This document shows, piece by piece, positions 15,231 through 18,725 of a DNA stretch of 18,725 nt. Under the pieces are notes generated by a model, which was not told the origin of the DNA, searched no databases, and saw nothing but the letters and a program-made list of their open reading frames with translations. The stretch comes from Bacteroidota bacterium (GTDB lineage Bacteria > Bacteroidota > Bacteroidia > Bacteroidales > Rikenellaceae), in assembly GCA_023443765.1 (NCBI GenBank), contig JAEZTA010000117.1:1-18725 (forward strand), read 5' to 3'. The position numbers and the translations under genes are program-made. The stretch's first letter is position 1; each line of letters opens with the position of its first letter.

Positions 15231-17318
15231 ATGAAAAAACTGATCCTCTTATCGCTGGCCGCGCTGGCCCTGACGGCCTGCGGCGACTCGGATTGGCTGG
15301 GAGACGGCAACGTCTACTACAAACCGAAAGAGCTCACGCTGTCAAAAAGTTCGCTCAGCGAACTCATCATCGGCGAAACCCGCCGACTCTATGCTTCTTT
15401 CGACCCGGCGGAGACCACCGACGGCGAAATCAGCTGGAGTTCCAGCAACGACGCCGTGGCTACGGTCGACGAAAACGGCGCCGTGCGCGCCACCGGCCTG
15501 GGCGACGCCGTCATCACAGCCCACAGTACGGCCTATCCAGAGATCGAAGCCACCTGTGCGGTCTCGGTGACCGTCGAATCGGGCATCCGCGTCTACGATC
15601 TGCTGCTCAACGAACCGGTCGACGGCCGGATCACCTTCGTCCGCAACTCCACGGGCAACCGCGACTACTTTTTCGAAATCTTCGTACACGACACCTTCGA
15701 CACGAGCGTGACGCTCGACACGTCGAACGAGAACGTCGTGGACATCGAGAAGAAGGAGATCGACGGCCGTCCGGGCTTCACGCTCGTTCCGGGACAGGAG
15801 CTGGGCGACGCGACGATCGTCATTCAGTCGACACGCAACAACGACGTACGCACGGAAATCCCCATCAGCCTGAAGACCATCAAGGTCACGGGCGTGGCGC
15901 TGTCGCTCAACGAGGACGGCAGCGGAGCCAGCGACGCCCTCGCCGGGAGCCTCACCGTCAGCCATACCAAGGCCATCCGCGTGGTCTTCACCACGGACGA
16001 CGAGGAGATCAAGATTCCCGAAAACAGCCGCATCAGCGTCGAGAGCAGTAACACCCTCGTTGCGACAGTCGATGCCGAAGGTACACAAGACCCCGCCACG
16101 CAGAACGTTTCGTTCAACGTCTACATGGTCAACGATCCGTCCAACGCTCCCGCCGGCACCTCGACGATCACCGTTAAGACCGACGACGGCGCCTATGAAG
16201 CGACCTTTACCGTGACGGCCCAATGCCCGGGCGTGCAACAGATCGTCCTCGGCCAGACCCTCTCCGACCCGATCCTCGCCGGCAAGACGCTGCAGCTGAC
16301 CTACAAGACCGTTCCCGAGGACGCCTATATCCAGACCGTACAGTGGAGTTCGGCCGACGAATCCGTCGCCACGGTCGATGCCGACGGACTGGTGACCATC
16401 AATCCCGATTTCGCCTTCGACCCGGCCAACTGCGAGGCTACGGAGATACTCATCACAGCGACCTCCGACGACGCCAGCGCCGCCGCAGGCACGTGCAAAC
16501 TGCGCCCCTATCAGTATGTTCCCGCCACGGGCGTCATGGTGACCGACCAGTGGGGCAACCGCATGCGCGGTACCAGCTCGACGGCCACAACCATTTCTTC
16601 TCCCGATGATAATTACGCCTGCATCGTATATTGCTCCGGAGGAGGAACCGCTAAAAAAAATCAATTCAATGATACCCAGAGCTGGGCTGTCGCATCGCCT
16701 GCTGTCGAAGGGATTGACAAAGTAGGTTCGGTAGCCGTTTACCTTACGGCAACACCTTATCCCTACGAGTATCCCACCATCGCCGACCCCGACCAGCCGT
16801 TCTACTGGGCTTGTCTCTCCACATCGCGTTTTGCGATTGCCGGAGCCGGATATGAAGACGGCAGTCAATCAGAAGGCTGGAAAGAATGCAAAAAAGACGA
16901 CGGTAAGATCAAATGCTTCCTCGGCCACACCTGCAAATTCTGGACGGGTCATAAGACAACGACGAAAGATGCACCCTTCATCCGCATATGGCGCTATAAA
17001 GAAGGCCAGGCAAACGATGGGGATTACAACAAAACCGACGACCTGCTTTTCCGTTTCCTGGTCAACACGTCACAAGGTTCGGGTGATTCCAAATTCGGTA
17101 TACCGTCGCTTAAAAACGACGACGGCACGGCCAAAGTCTTCAACTTCCTCAACACGGGAGGTATCACCCAGCCCTTCGATGACCCCTGCCCGGTGCCGTG
17201 GACAGGTCCGATGCCGTGTCCGGTCGGTTACTACACGCTCGACGACAGCGGCGCTCCCAACCAACTCCAAACGTGGGGCGACATCCCCGTACCGACAAAA
17301 CTGACGGAGATCAAATAA
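15231..17318 (+). CDS. Surface lipoprotein with Ig-like (BIG2) domains and a Cys-containing C-terminal region
   Basis: This 695-residue lipoprotein has lipobox LTAC (Cys17), then GDSDW. A BIG2-type Ig-like domain covers about residues 33-115 (ISWSSSNDAVATVDENGAV). Two further beta-rich segments follow, then a second recognisable BIG2-like unit at about 331-415 (VQWSSADESVATVDADGLV). Residues about 430-695 match nothing I recognise. They hold eight cysteines (CIVYC, WACLS, ECKK, IKCF, HTCKF, DPCPV, MPCPV), several aromatic residues and a Pro-rich end. This part is visibly less GC-rich than the rest of the operon. There is an A8 run at 16653-16660. It could be a surface glycan-binding protein with the last domain as the binding head, as in modular SGBPs, but this is an inference from architecture and position. 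It is the last gene before the terminator, 12 nt before its stem. Confidence 0.85.
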   Translation: MKKLILLSLAALALTACGDSDWLGDGNVYYKPKELTLSKSSLSELIIGETRRLYASFDPAETTDGEISWSSSNDAVATVDENGAVRATGLGDAVITAHSTAYPEIEATCAVSVTVESGIRVYDLLLNEPVDGRITFVRNSTGNRDYFFEIFVHDTFDTSVTLDTSNENVVDIEKKEIDGRPGFTLVPGQELGDATIVIQSTRNNDVRTEIPISLKTIKVTGVALSLNEDGSGASDALAGSLTVSHTKAIRVVFTTDDEEIKIPENSRISVESSNTLVATVDAEGTQDPATQNVSFNVYMVNDPSNAPAGTSTITVKTDDGAYEATFTVTAQCPGVQQIVLGQTLSDPILAGKTLQLTYKTVPEDAYIQTVQWSSADESVATVDADGLVTINPDFAFDPANCEATEILITATSDDASAAAGTCKLRPYQYVPATGVMVTDQWGNRMRGTSSTATTISSPDDNYACIVYCSGGGTAKKNQFNDTQSWAVASPAVEGIDKVGSVAVYLTATPYPYEYPTIADPDQPFYWACLSTSRFAIAGAGYEDGSQSEGWKECKKDDGKIKCFLGHTCKFWTGHKTTTKDAPFIRIWRYKEGQANDGDYNKTDDLLFRFLVNTSQGSGDSKFGIPSLKNDDGTAKVFNFLNTGGITQPFDDPCPVPWTGPMPCPVGYYTLDDSGAPNQLQTWGDIPVPTKLTEIK
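16653..16660 (+). repeat. A8 homopolymer inside the BIG2 lipoprotein gene
   Basis: Eight adenines are read as AAA AAA AA(T), giving Lys-Lys-Asn near residues 475-477. The tract is rare-looking in this GC-rich coding DNA. Loss of one A shifts the frame to a TAG after about two dozen codons, removing most of the C-terminal region. Whether the tract varies cannot be told from one sequence. Confidence 0.75.
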
Positions 17319-17329
17319 TGCTGAAAATC

Positions 17330-17365
17330 GGTTCATGGTGCTTTCCCGGCACCATGAACCTTTTT
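17330..17365 (+). terminator. Rho-independent terminator of the PUL operon
   Basis: A perfect 12-bp inverted repeat, GGTTCATGGTGC (17330-17341) and GCACCATGAACC (17349-17360), encloses a 7-nt loop and is followed at once by TTTTT (17361-17365). It lies 12 nt after the stop of the BIG2 lipoprotein gene and is the only strong terminator I found between genes in the window. It marks the operon end. Confidence 0.92.
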
Positions 17366-17420
17366 CCGACCCTGCGATCGAATGAAAATAGGCATTTTTC
17401 AGCACCTATCCCGGCATTTA

Positions 17421-17455
17421 TTGCACATTACATTCGTCCGGGAAGCGTAATTTTG
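17421..17455 (+). promoter_or_regulatory. Promoter of the downstream GH28 gene
   Basis: TAATTTTG at 17448-17455 is an exact TAnnTTTG -7 box and is identical to the octamer before susC. A TTG (17421-17423, within ATTGCAC) lies 24 nt upstream, somewhat further than the usual 19-21 nt for a -33 box. The start codon is 27 nt after the box, so the leader would be short, about 20 nt. The terminator upstream supports independent transcription of the gene at 17483. Confidence 0.62.
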
Positions 17456-17482
17456 TTCCGAACGAAAACCGAAACACGACCG

Positions 17483-18725
17483 ATGAAAAGATTCATTCTG
17501 ACCTGCTGTCTGCTCGCCGCCACAGCGGCGGCACATGCCGATACACGGCTGATCACACGCCTCGACGTACTCGACGTCTGGCAGTTCAACTACAACATCT
17601 CGCACTGGCTCGAACAGGGCAACCTCCGCACGGGCGTATCGATGTACGGCGAAGAGCCTGTCACCGTCACCGCCCTGTCGCCCGAACTGGAGGGCGCCGA
17701 CTGGATCCAGCCGGCCTACGGATCGAAACGCTTCGACCGCGGCGACATCGCTTACTTCGACGTGAAGGCCGATGCCGAGGTCCTCGTGGCCCACAACGAC
17801 GCCATCGCCGAGAAACCTGCCTGGCTCGACACGTTCGTCCGCACGCCGCTTTACATCACCAACGACCGCGGCGAGCGCTTCACCTGCTATCGCCGCCCCT
17901 ACCGCCGGGGCGAGTGCGTGACGCTGGGCGAGAACGGCAGCAGTGCACATAATATGTACCTCGTGGCAATCCGTCCGCTGGGCGAATGGCCCGAGACGGT
18001 GCGCCCCGCGGGCTTCGTCGTCGACATTGCCGAGGCCGGGGCCGTCGGCGACGGCGCGACGGTCAACACCGCCGTCCTGCAGGCCGCCATCGACAAATGC
18101 AGCACCCGCAAGGGTGGCGGCACGGTCTGGGTCCGCGACGGGGTCTACGTCACCGGAACGCTGCAACTCAAATCCAACGTCACGCTGCGCGTCGAGGCCG
18201 GCGCCATTCTGCGCGGCTCGGTCAACCACGACGATTTCCCGCCCCTGCGCTGTTCCCTGCCCTCGTTCCGCGGCAAGGAGGACTTCCAGATGATTTATGC
18301 CGAGAAAGCCTCGAACATTACGATCTGCGGCGGCGGCATCCTCGACGGCTACTCGCTCTTCGAGGGCTATCCCTGGCGGGGCCGCAACAACGAACACGAA
18401 CGCCCGCGCCTGATCCGCATGGTCGAATGCAGGAACGTCGCGATCGACGGCGTCACGCTGGCCCGCAGCGCCAACTGGACCCAGTATTACGAAGCCTGCC
18501 GGGACCTGCGCGTCGAGAACGTCACCGTGCGCTGCTACACCGGCACCAACAATCAGGACGGTATCGACCTGAGCGGTTGCAGCGACGTGGTGGTCCGCAA
18601 CTTCCTTTGCAGCTGCGGCGACGACGCGATCTGCCTCAAAGCGCTGTCGCTCACTCCGGCCGAGAACATCTTCGTCGAGGATGTCCGTTCACGCTACGCC
18701 AACTGCAACCTCGTGAAGATCGGCA
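17483..18725 (+). CDS. GH28 polygalacturonase-like enzyme (3' truncated by the window end)
   Basis: An uninterrupted frame of 414 codons runs from the ATG at 17483 to the window edge. The protein begins with a signal peptide (MKRFILTCCLLAATAAAHA, cut near residue 19). A beta-sandwich-like N-terminal domain covers about residues 20-165. The beta-helix follows with FVVDIAEAGAVGDGATVNT, a classic GH28 entry motif, then GGGTVWVRDGVYVTGTLQL, ITICGGGILDG, NQDGIDLSGCSDV (Asp359) and CGDDAICLK (Asp380, Asp381). The 21-residue Asp spacing matches GH28, and GDDAICLK is closer to canonical polygalacturonases than the equivalents in the two upstream paralogues. The later GHG and RIK positions fall at or beyond the edge. 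The first motif has Gln where NTD is usual. It likely hydrolyses alpha-galacturonosyl links in pectin. It has its own promoter and is a separate transcription unit. Confidence 0.88.
   Translation, partial: MKRFILTCCLLAATAAAHADTRLITRLDVLDVWQFNYNISHWLEQGNLRTGVSMYGEEPVTVTALSPELEGADWIQPAYGSKRFDRGDIAYFDVKADAEVLVAHNDAIAEKPAWLDTFVRTPLYITNDRGERFTCYRRPYRRGECVTLGENGSSAHNMYLVAIRPLGEWPETVRPAGFVVDIAEAGAVGDGATVNTAVLQAAIDKCSTRKGGGTVWVRDGVYVTGTLQLKSNVTLRVEAGAILRGSVNHDDFPPLRCSLPSFRGKEDFQMIYAEKASNITICGGGILDGYSLFEGYPWRGRNNEHERPRLIRMVECRNVAIDGVTLARSANWTQYYEACRDLRVENVTVRCYTGTNNQDGIDLSGCSDVVVRNFLCSCGDDAICLKALSLTPAENIFVEDVRSRYANCNLVKIG

Noticed and set aside
1..18725. CRISPR arrays, tRNA/rRNA genes, insertion sequences, integrase or phage genes
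   Set aside because: None was seen: there are no regularly spaced direct repeats, no transposase or integrase motifs, and the intergenic spaces (longest 164 bp) are too short for most such elements.

Overview
The window looks like a polysaccharide utilization locus (PUL) from a GC-rich member of the Bacteroidota. The support is an adjacent SusC/SusD pair, SpII lipoproteins with acidic residues soon after the cysteine, Bacteroidota-type TAnnTTTG promoter boxes, AT-rich leaders without Shine-Dalgarno sites, and strong G/C third-position codon use. The base composition would suit an Alistipes-like (Rikenellaceae) gut bacterium. The genus is an inference; there is no rRNA or tRNA here to fix it. 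All supported genes are on the + strand.

Layout. (1) 1-845: the 3' end of an upstream gene, probably the C-terminal glutamine-amidotransferase-like domain of a large glycan-active protein. (2) 846-978: intergenic region with a TAATTTTG promoter box. (3) 979-17318: one apparent operon of nine genes. The order is SusC porin, SusD glycan-binding lipoprotein, a SUMF1/FGE-fold lipoprotein in the usual surface glycan-binding protein slot, a large GH2 glycosidase with an extra C-terminal domain, two paralogous GH28-like beta-helix hydrolases, an alpha/beta-hydrolase esterase with an N-terminal STN-like domain, a plant-type leucine-rich-repeat protein, and an Ig-like (BIG2) lipoprotein with a Cys-containing C-terminal region. 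(4) 17330-17365: a strong intrinsic terminator closes the operon. (5) 17421-17455: a second promoter with the same TAATTTTG octamer, followed by a more canonical GH28 polygalacturonase-like gene that runs off the window end at 18725.

How the genes may work together (inference). The surface lipoproteins and SusCD would capture and import a galacturonic-acid-containing (pectic) glycan. The esterase would remove methyl or acetyl groups, the GH28 enzymes would cut galacturonosyl linkages, and the GH2 enzyme would remove a side-chain sugar. GH2, the two GH28-like genes and the esterase are packed with gaps of 1, -4 and 5 nt, which suggests a translationally coupled catalytic block. No hybrid two-component sensor, ECF sigma/anti-sigma pair or SusR-type regulator lies in the window.

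The most unusual points are the STN-like domain on a soluble esterase, the FGE-fold lipoprotein without the FGE catalytic cysteines, the tandem GH28-like pair in which a KVGTET motif lies where the GH28 histidine loop is expected, and the LRR plus BIG2/Cys pair at the operon end. I saw no mobile element, CRISPR array, RNA gene or phage gene.
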